Of a stretch of DNA of 64,000 nucleotides, positions 1 through 8,131 are shown in pieces. The DNA is taken from positions 124,001-188,000 of the forward strand of contig NZ_QUBR01000001.1 of assembly GCF_003586285.1 (NCBI RefSeq), given 5' to 3'. A program made the position numbers and the translations under genes. The stretch is from Aeromicrobium endophyticum. GTDB lineage: Bacteria > Actinomycetota > Actinomycetes > Propionibacteriales > Nocardioidaceae. Under the pieces are notes generated by a model that saw only the letters and a program-made list of their open reading frames with translations, did no database searches and was not told the origin of the DNA. Positions within the stretch are counted from its first letter, which is position 1, and each line of letters starts with the position of its first letter.

Positions 1-2
1 AG

Positions 3-719
3 CTGGCCCGCCGGCTGGTCGCCCGCTACGACTCGGCGCTCGAGAACCGGTCGTCGGGACGCACGGTCGACGGCATCGACCACGAGCTCGTCCGCAGCGT
101 CGCGCGCTGGGAGCGCGAGGACGCCGACGACGAGAAGACAGGCCAGAACGTGTTCGGCATGATGCGCCGCATCGGGCAGGCCAAGGCCGGTCTCGCCGCC
201 GACTACGCGGCCCAGCTGTCGCGCAACGTCGGCAAGGTCGTGTTCTTCGCCAAGCACATCGACGTCATGGACGTCGCCGAGGAGACGTTCACCAAGCGCG
301 GCATCCGGTACTCCTCGATCCGCGGCGACCAGAGCGCCAAGGTGCGCCAGGCCAACATCGACGCCTTCGTCAACGACGAGGACGTCGAGATCGTGGTGTG
401 CTCGCTGAGCGCCGCGGGCGTCGGCCTCAACCTGCAGGTCGCGTCCAACGTCGTGCTCGCGGAGCTCTCCTGGACCGATGCCGAGCAGACGCAGGCCATC
501 GACCGCGTGCACCGCATCGGCCAGGAGGAGCCCGTCACCGCGTGGCGCATCATCGCCGCGCAGACCATCGACGGCAAGATCGCCGAGCTGATCGACAGCA
601 AGGCGAGCCTCGCCGCCCGAGCGCTCGACGGCTCCGACGAGGAGATCTCGTCATCGGCCGACGTCCAGCTCGAGGCCCTCATCGCGATGCTGACCGAGGC
701 TCTCGAGGACCGCGCCTGA
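3..719 (+). CDS. SNF2-family DEAD/DEAH-box helicase, C-terminal part (truncated by window start)
   Basis: The reading frame is open from the first bases, so the N-terminal ATPase lobe lies upstream of the window. The 238 visible codons hold the second RecA-like lobe of an SNF2/Rad54-type translocase. Helicase motif V reads SLSAAGVGLNLQ and motif VI reads DRVHRIGQ, the order and spacing expected for the family. Such proteins use ATP to move on double-stranded DNA; the bacterial members are poorly characterised and are usually linked to DNA repair or transcription recycling. The tail after motif VI is short and acidic and has no added domain. It ends 18 bases before a convergent small gene. The family is certain; the cellular role is not readable. 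Confidence 0.9.
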   Translation: MARRLVARYDSALENRSSGRTVDGIDHELVRSVARWEREDADDEKTGQNVFGMMRRIGQAKAGLAADYAAQLSRNVGKVVFFAKHIDVMDVAEETFTKRGIRYSSIRGDQSAKVRQANIDAFVNDEDVEIVVCSLSAAGVGLNLQVASNVVLAELSWTDAEQTQAIDRVHRIGQEEPVTAWRIIAAQTIDGKIAELIDSKASLAARALDGSDEEISSSADVQLEALIAMLTEALEDRA

Positions 720-737
720 CGCACCGCCGGGCGTGGG

Positions 738-923
738 TCAGCGGTCGGGGTGGGCGTCCTGGTCGGGCCCGGCCTCGGCCGTGAGGTCGCCCGGGCGCCC
801 CTCGCCGGTGTCGGAGGCGTCCTCGGCCTCGACCGGGACGGGTCCGGGGTTGGCCAGCTGGCCGTCCTCGTCGGTGGTGCTGTCGTCGTTGTCGTTGCGG
901 GCGTGCGTGGGATCTGAGGTCAT
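738..923 (-). CDS. small acidic hypothetical protein (61 aa)
   Basis: A 61-residue protein rich in Asp, Glu, Pro and Gly, with no hydrophobic segment and no recognisable motif; it looks intrinsically disordered. I chose the ATG at 923 because AAGG lies at good spacing upstream and the acidic composition begins there. The longer frame upstream is Arg-rich and typical of a GC-rich shadow. It is divergent from the membrane protein at 1002, with about 78 bases between. Small acidic disordered proteins of this sort are common downstream of actinobacterial genes and mostly have no assigned role. It may not be expressed. Confidence 0.5.
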   Translation of the reverse strand: MTSDPTHARNDNDDSTTDEDGQLANPGPVPVEAEDASDTGEGRPGDLTAEAGPDQDAHPDR

Positions 924-1001
924 GCAGGCCTTGTACCCGTTCACGGTCGTCGTACTCCGCTCCGGCGTGCGCGACGTCGACGCAGGCGGTGCAATGGGGC
1001 G

Positions 1002-1418
1002 GTGACTCCCGAGACCGCCCTGCTCGTCGCCGGCGGACTGCACCTCGGTTTCCAGGCCGTCGTCACGGTCGTGGTCTACCCCGCGCTCGCCACCACGCGA
1101 GCCGCCGACTGGGACGCCGTCCATGCCGCGCACTCGCGACGCATCAGCCTGGTCGTCGGGCCGCTGTACCTCGCGATCGCCGCAGCCTGCCTGTGGGTGC
1201 TGGTGGCCGGGCCGCACTCGGCTGCGGCGCTCGTGTCGGTCGCCGGCCACGCGGTCGCCGCCGGCGTGACGGCGACCGTCGCGGCCCCGTCGCACGGACG
1301 TCTCGGCCGCGCCGGCTCGGACGGGCCCGACCGGGCCGAGATCGTCCGGCTGCTGCGAGCCGATCGCGCCCGGCTGCTGGCGACCGCCGTCGCGCTCGCC
1401 GCCGCGCTGCTGGTGTGA
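1002..1418 (+). CDS. small integral membrane protein (138 aa), unknown function
   Basis: The product has about four hydrophobic segments: residues ~4-27 (with a VVTVVVYPAL stretch), ~48-66, ~72-92 and the C-terminus ending in AAALLV. Charged residues cluster between the second half's helices. The GTG at 1002 is the first possible start and places the first helix immediately at the N-terminus; no strong ribosome site is visible. The pattern resembles small DUF-type actinobacterial membrane proteins, but I cannot name the family. It converges on the RNase HI gene, 13 bases away. The coding call is good; the function is unknown. Confidence 0.7.
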   Translation: MTPETALLVAGGLHLGFQAVVTVVVYPALATTRAADWDAVHAAHSRRISLVVGPLYLAIAAACLWVLVAGPHSAAALVSVAGHAVAAGVTATVAAPSHGRLGRAGSDGPDRAEIVRLLRADRARLLATAVALAAALLV

Positions 1419-1431
1419 CTGAGTCGGACGG

Positions 1432-1887
1432 TCAGCCCGCCCCGCCCATCGCCTCGACCATGCCCTTGGTGGCGAGCACGTCGGCGAGCTCGTTGTCGGG
1501 CACGCCCGAGTGCCCCTTGACCCAGAACCACTCGACCTCGTGGCGCTCGCACGCGGCCTTGAGCCGCTGCCACAGGTCGACGTTCTTGACCGGCTGCTTC
1601 GACGCCGTGCGCCAGCCGTTCTTCTCCCAGCCCGCGACCCACTGGGTGATGCCGCTGCGGACGTAGGTGCTGTCGGTGTGCAGGTGCACCGTGACGGGCC
1701 GCGTCAGGGCCTCGAGCGCCATGATCGGCGCGGTCAGCTCCATGCGGTTGTTGGTGGTCGCGGTGGGCTCGCCGCCGAACATCTCGCGCAGGTGATCGCC
1801 CTGCCGCAGCACCGCGCCCCAGCCCCCCGGGCCCGGGTTGGGCGTGCATCCGCCGTCGGTGTGGATGATGACTGGCTCGGTGCTCAC
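1432..1887 (-). CDS. rnhA: ribonuclease HI
   Basis: A 151-residue single-domain RNase HI, which cleaves the RNA strand of RNA-DNA hybrids (R-loops, primers) in the cytoplasm. The four acidic catalytic residues are all present: D11 in HTDGG, E50 in NNRMEL, D72 in HTDSTYV and D136 in DNELAD, with the assisting histidine H126 in WVKGHSG. The basic handle region, [14 protein letters not shown], is also present as in E. coli RNase HI. The GTG at 1887 gives the usual length; the open frame extends further upstream only as Arg-rich shadow. It is preceded at 57 bases by a DUF2200 gene on the same strand. Confidence 0.95.
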   Translation of the reverse strand: MSTEPVIIHTDGGCTPNPGPGGWGAVLRQGDHLREMFGGEPTATTNNRMELTAPIMALEALTRPVTVHLHTDSTYVRSGITQWVAGWEKNGWRTASKQPVKNVDLWQRLKAACERHEVEWFWVKGHSGVPDNELADVLATKGMVEAMGGAG

Positions 1888-1943
1888 CGGACCATCCTGC
1901 CGCCCCGGCCGCCTCACCCGCGCAGCGACTCGCGGCGAGCGAC

Positions 1944-2285
1944 TCAGCTCCGCAGGACCTTCTCGAGTGCCTTGCCCTTGGCGAGCTCGTCGACCAGCTT
2001 GTCGAGCCAGCGGATCTTCTGCATCAGCGGGTCCTCGACGTCCTCGACCCTCACGCCGCACACGACGCCCGTGATCGACGACGTGCTCGGGTTGAGCTGG
2101 GCGTCGGCGAAGAAGTCCTCGAAGGTCGTGCCGGCCTCGAGGTGCGCCGCCAGCGTCAGCTCGTCGAATCCGGTCAGCCATGCGATGACCTGGTCGAGCT
2201 CGTCCTTCGTGCGCCCCTTGCGCTCGACCTTGGCCACGTAGTGCGGGTAGACCGATGCGACGCTCGTCGTGAAGATGCGGTGCAT
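1944..2285 (-). CDS. DUF2200 family protein
   Basis: A 113-residue protein matching the DUF2200 family over its whole length. The N-terminal [19 protein letters not shown] block, a central [18 protein letters not shown] block and the C-terminal [18 protein letters not shown] are the conserved family segments. The family is widespread and small and has no established function. I chose the ATG at 2285, which matches the family's M-x-H-R-I start. A GTG one codon upstream (2288) has a slightly better distance to the GGAGG at 2300-2304. It is divergent from the HNH gene at 2340. Confidence 0.88.
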   Translation of the reverse strand: MHRIFTTSVASVYPHYVAKVERKGRTKDELDQVIAWLTGFDELTLAAHLEAGTTFEDFFADAQLNPSTSSITGVVCGVRVEDVEDPLMQKIRWLDKLVDELAKGKALEKVLRS

Positions 2286-2339
2286 CACGGCAGGCTAGTC
2301 CTCCCCCACCGGGCGCGTCGACGGTCGTACGATCGGGCC

Positions 2340-2720
2340 GTGACCAGCCGGACGAAGTCAGCGACGTACGCGCGCCGCCGCAAGCGCCGGATGTCTCTGG
2401 TCGACCACGACCTGACCGACGACCAGTGGCACGACCTGATGGACGCCTGGTCCGGCTGCGCCTACTGCGGCGGCGACGGGGCGGCGCTGCAGAAGGACTG
2501 CATGCTGCCGATCTCGCGCGGGGGCCGCTACACGCTGGCGAACGTCGTGCCGGCCTGCGCCTCCTGCAACGCCAGCAAGTGCAACCTCGAGGTCACGACG
2601 TGGATGCGCCGCAAGAAGCTCGACGAGCGCACCTTCCTGGTGCGGCAGGTCGAGGTGGTGCGGCTGCTCGCCGGCGAGCCGGCCCGCCGTCCCGCGGATA
2701 CCGTGGATCCGGCGCCCTGA
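2340..2720 (+). CDS. HNH endonuclease-type protein
   Basis: A 126-residue protein with a basic N-terminus (YARRRKRR) and a zinc-knuckle HNH fold. The first knuckle is CAYC (residues ~42-45) and the second is CASC (~73-76); between them lie [10 protein letters not shown] and the NVVPAC strand that precede the Asn-containing helix. This is the HNH-5/HNH-type arrangement of metal-dependent nucleases. The usual central histidine of the motif appears replaced by the MLPIS segment, so catalytic activity should not be assumed. The GTG at 2340 is used because it starts the conserved part. Stand-alone HNH proteins of this size occur widely in actinobacteria, with unknown targets. Confidence 0.8.
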   Translation: MTSRTKSATYARRRKRRMSLVDHDLTDDQWHDLMDAWSGCAYCGGDGAALQKDCMLPISRGGRYTLANVVPACASCNASKCNLEVTTWMRRKKLDERTFLVRQVEVVRLLAGEPARRPADTVDPAP

Positions 2721-2779
2721 CCACGGGACCGCCTCGACCCCGGCCGCACGGCCGGCGCCACCGCCACGGAAGGCTGCCC

Positions 2780-3637
2780 ATGAAGATCACCGTCCTCGGG
2801 CTCGGCCGGATGGGCCGCGAGCTCGTCCGCCACGTCATCGACGCCGGGCACGACGTCACGGTCTGGAACCGCTCGCCAGAGGCCTGTTCGCCTGCCGTCG
2901 AGCAGGGGGCGTCCCGGGCCGCGACCGCCGCCGAGGCCGTCTCCGGCGCCGAGATCGTCGTCACCGTCCTGTTCGGGCCCGAGACCGTGCGCGAGGTCGT
3001 GCTCGACGGCGTCGACACCTTCGCTGCCGGTGCCCTGTGGATCGACGTGACGACCGTGGGGCCGGGCGATGCTTCCGTTCAGGCCGCGTGGGCAGCGGCG
3101 CGCGACGTCCGCTACGTCCAGTCTCCGGTGCTCGGCACCCTCGCGCCCGCGCGCGCCGGCGCCCTCGGCGTCCTGCTCGGCGGCTCCCCCGACGACGTCG
3201 AGGCCGCCCGCGCGGTCACCGACCTGTGGGCCGACCCCGAGCGCGTGTTCCCGCTGGCGTCTCCTGAACGTGCCGCCGCCGGAAAGCTCGCGGTCAACCT
3301 GGGGCTCGCCGTGACCATGCAGGCGCTCACGGAGTCGATCCGCGTCGGCGCGTCGGTCGGCATGACGGCCCAGGACGTCATGGACCTGCTGGTCAAGACA
3401 CCACTGGCCGGCATCGCCGCCGCGAAGGGCGCCACGGTCGTCGACGGCGACTTCGACGACGCCCAGTTCACGGTCGACGCCCTGGCCAAGGACCTCGGGC
3501 TGGTGCTCGACGCCGCCGCCCCGCTGCCGGTCACCGAGACGACCCGCGCACGGCTGCTCGCCGCCCATGAGGCCGGCCTCGGCGACAGCGACTTCTCCGT
3601 CATCGCGGCCGACGGCTCGCCGGCGCAGGACGACTGA
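2780..3637 (+). CDS. NAD(P)-dependent oxidoreductase, beta-hydroxyacid dehydrogenase / imine reductase-like
   Basis: A 285-residue enzyme with an N-terminal Rossmann domain (VLGLGRMG at residues ~4-11; Asn-Arg after the second strand, WNRSPEA, indicating an NADP preference) and an all-helical C-terminal dimerisation domain. The family covers 3-hydroxyisobutyrate dehydrogenase, 6-phosphogluconate-type enzymes and imine reductases. The catalytic-region segment is SPVLGTLAPARAG, and where the family's catalytic Lys is expected there is AAAGKLAVNLGLA, with K174 or so as candidate. The ATG at 2780 follows a GGAAGG site by about six bases. It is transcribed with the MFS genes downstream. The substrate cannot be predicted. 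Confidence 0.88.
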   Translation: MKITVLGLGRMGRELVRHVIDAGHDVTVWNRSPEACSPAVEQGASRAATAAEAVSGAEIVVTVLFGPETVREVVLDGVDTFAAGALWIDVTTVGPGDASVQAAWAAARDVRYVQSPVLGTLAPARAGALGVLLGGSPDDVEAARAVTDLWADPERVFPLASPERAAAGKLAVNLGLAVTMQALTESIRVGASVGMTAQDVMDLLVKTPLAGIAAAKGATVVDGDFDDAQFTVDALAKDLGLVLDAAAPLPVTETTRARLLAAHEAGLGDSDFSVIAADGSPAQDD

Positions 3638-3688
3638 CGACGGCTCGGCCGGATCTCCCTCGGACGAGTGGCCTGGAAGGATGGACGG

Positions 3689-5038
3689 GTGCGACGTGCC
3701 GTGACTCCCCTGCTGGCCGTGACGGTGGCGCTGGTGCTGGCCGACTCGGCGGTCGTGACGCTGGCGCTGCCCGACATCCTGCAGAACCTCGACGCGTCCG
3801 TCGGCCAGGTCGCGTGGGTGCTGATCGCGTACAACCTGGTGCTCGGCCTCGCGGCGGTGCCGGCCGCGATGGCCTTCGGGCGGGCCGAGCCGCGCCTGTT
3901 CAGCGCCGCCGGCATCGCCGTGTTCGCAGGAGCCTCGGCCTGGTGCGCGGTGGCGGGCTCGATCGAGGTGCTGGTCGCGGCACGCTGCATCCAGGCCCTC
4001 GGCGGCGCCCTGGCCCTGGTGGGGTGCCTCGAGCAGCTCGTCGCCGCGCGCGGGGAGAGGCGCGGCGTGGCCACGTGGGTCACGGCCGGCGTCATCGGCA
4101 CGGCGGCGGGCCCCGTCGCCGGTGGCCTGCTGACGCAGGCCATCTCGTGGCAGGCGATCTTCGTGGTGCAGGTGCCGTTCGCCGCACTCGCCGTGCCCGC
4201 CGCGCTCGCCGCGCGGGCGACGACGGCCCCCGCGCCGTCAGCCGATCGGCACCGCCCCGCCGTGCGCGCCAACCTGACGCTGGCGCTGATGTCGGCGGCC
4301 CTGACCGCAGCCCTGTTCCTGCTGGTGCTGCTGCTGGTCGAGGGATGGGGACGCTCGCCCGCGACCGCCGCCGTCACCGTCTCGGTCGTCGCGGTCGCTG
4401 CCGTGGCGGCCCCGTGGCTGGCCCGCGCCTTCCGTCCTCCCGCCGACGTGGAGGTTGCGGTCGGCTGCTTCCTGGTGGCCGGCGGCCTGGCCGGGCTGGC
4501 CCTGCTGCCGTCGTCGAACCTCGCCTGGACCGTCGCGCCACAGGTGCTCGTCGGCCTGGGGCTCGGGCTGACGGTCGACCGGCTCACGTCGCAGGCGATG
4601 CGGCTGCGCCTGCCCCGCGCGACCCATGCCGGCTGGACGATCAGTGCGCGCCACCTCGGCGTCGTCGTCGGCCTCGCGATCCTGACGCCGGTGTTCACCG
4701 GTGACCTGCGCGACGCCCAGGAGCCGGCCCAGCAGGCGGTCACCGCCCTGGTCATCGACGCGCCGCTCGACCCGCAGGACAAGATCGCCGTGGCCAAGGC
4801 CCTCGGTCGCGCCCTGGCGGACGAGCGGGGCCAGGTGCCCGACCTGGCGCCGGCCTTCGCCTCCCTCGACGTCGCCGCGGCCGACCGCCCGGCCCTCGCC
4901 CGGCTCGAGCGCGATCTCGACGACCAGCTCGAGCGGGCCGCCAACCGGGCCTTCCGCGACTCGTTCCTGATCGGTGCCGGCCTCGCGCTGGCCGCCTTGC
5001 TGACGTTGGTGCGTCCTGGCCGGCGGAGGCCCCGATGA
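3689..5038 (+). CDS. MFS transporter
   Basis: A membrane protein of 449 residues with about 12-14 hydrophobic helices. The N-terminal part resembles the DHA2/EmrB-type drug exporters: the ADSAVVTLALPDI segment in helix 1 corresponds to the family's LDxTVVNVALP motif, here degenerate. The canonical cytoplasmic G-R-x-x-D-R-x-G-R loop is weak (FGRAEPRLF), so it may be a divergent exporter. A soluble ~90-residue segment (residues ~345-425) precedes the last helix. I chose the GTG at 3689, eight bases after GGAAGG (3675-3680), over the GTG at 3668. It overlaps the next gene by ATGA, so the two are probably translated together. Confidence 0.85.
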   Translation: MRRAVTPLLAVTVALVLADSAVVTLALPDILQNLDASVGQVAWVLIAYNLVLGLAAVPAAMAFGRAEPRLFSAAGIAVFAGASAWCAVAGSIEVLVAARCIQALGGALALVGCLEQLVAARGERRGVATWVTAGVIGTAAGPVAGGLLTQAISWQAIFVVQVPFAALAVPAALAARATTAPAPSADRHRPAVRANLTLALMSAALTAALFLLVLLLVEGWGRSPATAAVTVSVVAVAAVAAPWLARAFRPPADVEVAVGCFLVAGGLAGLALLPSSNLAWTVAPQVLVGLGLGLTVDRLTSQAMRLRLPRATHAGWTISARHLGVVVGLAILTPVFTGDLRDAQEPAQQAVTALVIDAPLDPQDKIAVAKALGRALADERGQVPDLAPAFASLDVAAADRPALARLERDLDDQLERAANRAFRDSFLIGAGLALAALLTLVRPGRRRPR

Positions 5039-5661
5039 GCGGACAGGTCAGCCAGGTGCGGCGGTGGATCGGGCTGCCGGTGGTCGCCGTCGTGCTCGTC
5101 GTCGCCACGATCACCGTGCAGCTGACCCACGGCGGAGGCACGTACGAGCCGCTGCGCCCCGCCGATGCCTGTGTCGAGCGCTCGGTCACGTCTCGCGCGA
5201 CCGGGATCGACGGGCTGACCGAGCGGCTCGTGCTGATCGGTCTCGACGAGGCCGCCTGCACGCTGCGCACGAGCCGCGAGGCCCTCACGCTGCAGCTGGC
5301 CCGCCAGTCGGGCGACCCCACGACGAAGCAGGTCGACGCGCTGCGCGAGGGCCTGCTGTCGGCCGTCGCGAGGATGAAGGCCGACGGCTCGTTGCCCAAG
5401 GCGTCCGCGCTGGTCGACGAGGTGCTCGACTCGGCCGATCTCAACGGCCTGCTCGAGCGGATCATCCGCGCCCTGCCCGACTCGGTGATCGACAGGGCGC
5501 TCTCGACCGACGACGTCCTGGTGCGCACGATCGACGACCTCGACGTCCGAGCCCTGCTGGACGACCTGGACGACCCGTCGGCCCTCGACGGCCGCGTCGA
5601 GAAAGCCGTGACGCAAGCCGTGAAGGACTCGCTCGAGGCGCGTCTGCGCGATCTCGTCTGA
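5035..5661 (+). CDS. membrane-anchored hypothetical protein (208 aa), MFS-linked
   Basis: A 208-residue protein with one N-terminal transmembrane helix (residues ~11-29, LPVVAVVLVVATITVQL) after a short basic stretch, then a ~175-residue extracytoplasmic domain rich in Asp, Leu and Arg and predicted mostly helical. Two cysteines (in ADACVERS and EAACTLR) could form a disulfide. The start codon overlaps the stop of the MFS gene by four bases, so the two products likely act together, for example as a transporter and its exported partner. I recognise no family. There is no lipobox. Confidence 0.75.
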   Translation: MSGQVSQVRRWIGLPVVAVVLVVATITVQLTHGGGTYEPLRPADACVERSVTSRATGIDGLTERLVLIGLDEAACTLRTSREALTLQLARQSGDPTTKQVDALREGLLSAVARMKADGSLPKASALVDEVLDSADLNGLLERIIRALPDSVIDRALSTDDVLVRTIDDLDVRALLDDLDDPSALDGRVEKAVTQAVKDSLEARLRDLV

Positions 5662-5784
5662 CGTGGGCCGAACCGGGGTTCCGAAGGCGGTGGCCCACTC
5701 CCTCACCGCCACCGTGCCTCGGCCGGGGTGTCCGTGGCGACGGGTAGATTCCGTCCCGCCCGCGCCCCCACCGCAAGGACGTCC

Positions 5785-7431
5785 GTGAACCGGCTGTCGC
5801 TGTCCCGCCTGCCCGACGACCGGGTGCTGGTCGTCGACGGCGACGCGCGGGTCGAGATCGCCGCGACCGACCTGCCAGGGCTCGTCGACGAGCGCGAGGC
5901 CGAGCAGCCGCGCTGGGTGTGGGACGACACCGCGCGCTGGTACCCGCCGCTGCTCGCGTCCGGGGTGCGCATCGGACGCTGCCACGACCTGCGGCTGGCC
6001 CATCACCTGCTGCGACGCGCGCCCGCCGCCGACCAGGCCCTGCTGAGCGGTGAGCAGTCCGAGCTGTGGGACCGGCTCGGGCCCACGACGCCGACCGCGC
6101 CGGCACTGTTCGCGTCCGACGACCCCGCCGAGCACCTGCGCGCCGACCTCGAGGACGCCCGCCAGCTCGCGGTCGTCGGGGCGAGCGGCGAGGCGTCGCG
6201 GCTCCGCCTGCTGCTGGCGGCCGAGTCGTCCGGCGCGCTGGTCGCCGCCGAGATGACCTTCGCGGGCGTGCCGTGGCGGGCCGACGTCCACGACCGGCTG
6301 CTCACCGAGCTGCTGGGGCCGCGACCGCTGCGCGGCATGCGTCCCCGCCTGCTCGAGGACCTCGCCGACCAGGTCCGACAGGCCCTGAGGTCACCCGACC
6401 TCAACCCCGACTCCCGCACCGACCTGCTGTCGGCCCTGCGGCGCACGGGGATCGACGTCCCCGACGTGCGCGCGTCGACCCTGCGCGCGGTCGACCACCC
6501 CGTCGTCGAGGTGCTGCTGCGCTACAAGAACCTCGCGCAGCTGGCCAAGACCAACGGGTGGGCGTGGAGCGACCAGTGGATCTCAGCGGGGCGCTTCCGG
6601 CCGTCCTACCAGCCGGCCGGCTCGTCGACGGGACGCTGGTCGTCCAACGGCGGGGGTGCGCTGTCGCTGCCTGCCCAGGTGCGCCCGGCCGCCGTGGCCG
6701 ACGACGGGTGGCGGCTCGTCGTCGCCGACGTCGCCCAGCTGGAGCCGCGAGCCCTCGCCGGCATGAGCGGCGACCGAGCGCTCGCGGCGTCGGCTCGCGG
6801 AGCCGACCTGTACCAGTCGATGGCCGATGACGGCGCGGTCGCGAGCCGGATCGAGGCCAAGATGGGCCTGCTGGGTGCGATGTACGGGGCCACGAGCGGC
6901 GGCAGCGGACGACTCGTGGCCGCGCTGACCGAGCGCTACCCCGCCGCCTTCGGGCTGGTCGAGGAGGCGGCTCGTGCCGGCGAGCGCGGCGAGGTCGTGC
7001 GGACGCTGCTGGGCCGTGGCGCCCCTCGGCTCGGCGAGACCGACGACGTCGACCCCGACGACCCGGCCGTCGACCCCGCGGGCCGAGCCCGCGACCGACG
7101 GGCCTACGGACGCTTCACCCGCAACTTCGTGGTGCAGGGCACCGGCGCCGAGTGGGCCCTGTGCTGGATCGCCGACCTGCGCAACCGACTGTGGAACCTG
7201 GGGGCCACCGGATCGCTCGTCGAGCGTCCGCACCTCGTGTTCTTCCTGCACGACGAAGTCGTGGTGCACGCGCCCGCCAGCCTCGCCGACGACGTCGTCT
7301 CGCTCATGGAGCAGGCCGCTGCCACGGCGTCGGCGCTGTTGTTCCGCGACCTGCCCATCGACTTCCCGCTGACGACCTCGATCGTCACGTCCTACGCCGA
7401 CGCGGGAAAGGCCGGCACCGGCACGGAGTGA
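5785..7431 (+). CDS. bifunctional 3'-5' exonuclease/DNA polymerase, PolA-like without 5' nuclease
   Basis: A 548-residue family-A polymerase paralogue. The C-terminal half holds the polymerase motifs: motif A as VVADVAQLEPRAL (D of the metal site), motif B as KMGLLGAMYGATSG (Lys and Tyr of the O-helix), and motif C as FFLHDEVVVH (His-Asp-Glu). The N-terminal ~220 residues correspond to an exonuclease-like domain with few conserved acidic residues, and there is no 5' flap-nuclease domain. This is the actinobacterial type that accompanies full PolA; its role in repair is not well defined. The GTG at 5785 follows AAGGA by five bases; a longer frame begins at 5728. The gene stands alone, followed by the TetR operator. 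Confidence 0.9.
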   Translation: MNRLSLSRLPDDRVLVVDGDARVEIAATDLPGLVDEREAEQPRWVWDDTARWYPPLLASGVRIGRCHDLRLAHHLLRRAPAADQALLSGEQSELWDRLGPTTPTAPALFASDDPAEHLRADLEDARQLAVVGASGEASRLRLLLAAESSGALVAAEMTFAGVPWRADVHDRLLTELLGPRPLRGMRPRLLEDLADQVRQALRSPDLNPDSRTDLLSALRRTGIDVPDVRASTLRAVDHPVVEVLLRYKNLAQLAKTNGWAWSDQWISAGRFRPSYQPAGSSTGRWSSNGGGALSLPAQVRPAAVADDGWRLVVADVAQLEPRALAGMSGDRALAASARGADLYQSMADDGAVASRIEAKMGLLGAMYGATSGGSGRLVAALTERYPAAFGLVEEAARAGERGEVVRTLLGRGAPRLGETDDVDPDDPAVDPAGRARDRRAYGRFTRNFVVQGTGAEWALCWIADLRNRLWNLGATGSLVERPHLVFFLHDEVVVHAPASLADDVVSLMEQAAATASALLFRDLPIDFPLTTSIVTSYADAGKAGTGTE

Positions 7432-7451
7432 CCCGGGGCACATGACTCTTA

Positions 7452-7474
7452 CGATACGGACCCGTTCCGTTTCG
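7452..7474. promoter_or_regulatory. TetR-type operator upstream of the tetR-exporter operon
   Basis: A 23-bp near-perfect palindrome of the form CGA-n-ACGGA-n5-TCCGT-n-TCG, ending 15 bases before the GTG start of the TetR gene. Its position over the likely promoter and its size fit autorepression by the downstream TetR protein, which would also control the co-transcribed exporter. Binding by that protein is inferred. Confidence 0.75.
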
Positions 7475-7489
7475 TGCTACGGTTTTCGG

Positions 7490-8131
7490 GTGCACGATGC
7501 AACCAACACGTCCGACGAGACACCCAAGGGACGCCCTCGCGACCCCTCCCGCGACGAGGCGATCATCGACGCCGCGCTCGACCTGCTGGTGCGCGACGGA
7601 TACGACCGGCTCTCGATGGAGGCCGTCGCTGCCCTGGCCGGCGTCGGCAAGGCGACGGTGTACCGGCGCTGGAGCAACAAGGCCGAGCTGGTCATCGATT
7701 CCATGGCGACGGTCAAGCCCGTCATCGACTCGATCGACTCCGGGTCGTTCGACGGTGACGTCGACCTGATCGTCGCGGCGTCGTGCAGCCCGCCCAACCA
7801 GCGGCTCCTGCAGATCATGGCGAGCATCTGCTCGGCGCTCCCGCGCGAGCCGGAGCTCCTCGCGGCGTTCCGGTCGCGCTTCACCGAGCCGCGTATCGAG
7901 GCGATCACCGCGATCCTCCAGCGGGCCCGCCGCCGCGGCGAGCTCGGGCAGGACGTCGACATCGACATGGCCGCGAGCATCGTCCCGTCGCTCATGCTCC
8001 AACGGGTGCTGATGACCGGTCAGCCCGCCGGACGCGCCTACGCCGAGAAGGTCGTCGGCAGCGTGCTGCTGCCGGTGCTCGGCCTGCCCCCACGCCCCTC
8101 CTCCCCCACCCCCCACGGAGAGACCCCATGA
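7490..8131 (+). CDS. TetR/AcrR family transcriptional repressor
   Basis: A 213-residue regulator with a TetR helix-turn-helix at residues ~22-68: the AALDLLVRDGYDRLSMEAVA helix pair is followed by the recognition segment VGKATVYRRWSNKAEL. The C-terminal ligand-binding domain is all-helical with a TetR_C-like pattern. I chose the GTG at 7490 because the upstream in-frame codons fall inside the operator palindrome. It overlaps the DHA2 exporter by ATGA, so it most likely represses that exporter and itself and is released by a substrate of the pump. The effector is unknown. Confidence 0.92.
   Translation: MHDATNTSDETPKGRPRDPSRDEAIIDAALDLLVRDGYDRLSMEAVAALAGVGKATVYRRWSNKAELVIDSMATVKPVIDSIDSGSFDGDVDLIVAASCSPPNQRLLQIMASICSALPREPELLAAFRSRFTEPRIEAITAILQRARRRGELGQDVDIDMAASIVPSLMLQRVLMTGQPAGRAYAEKVVGSVLLPVLGLPPRPSSPTPHGETP

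Noticed and set aside
738-1295. Long version of the small acidic gene (185 codons)
   Set aside because: Only the last 61 codons look like a protein and have a ribosome site; the upstream part lies opposite the membrane-protein gene and is Arg/Gly-rich.
2322-2335. CGGTCGTACGATCG near-palindrome before the HNH gene
   Set aside because: One mismatch pair, no regulator nearby and typical of GC-rich intergenic DNA; not reported as a site.
3112-6291. A 1059-codon open frame on the minus strand
   Set aside because: It crosses several well-supported plus-strand genes (dehydrogenase, MFS, polymerase) and its product is Arg/Ser/Thr-rich low-complexity sequence typical of an antisense frame.
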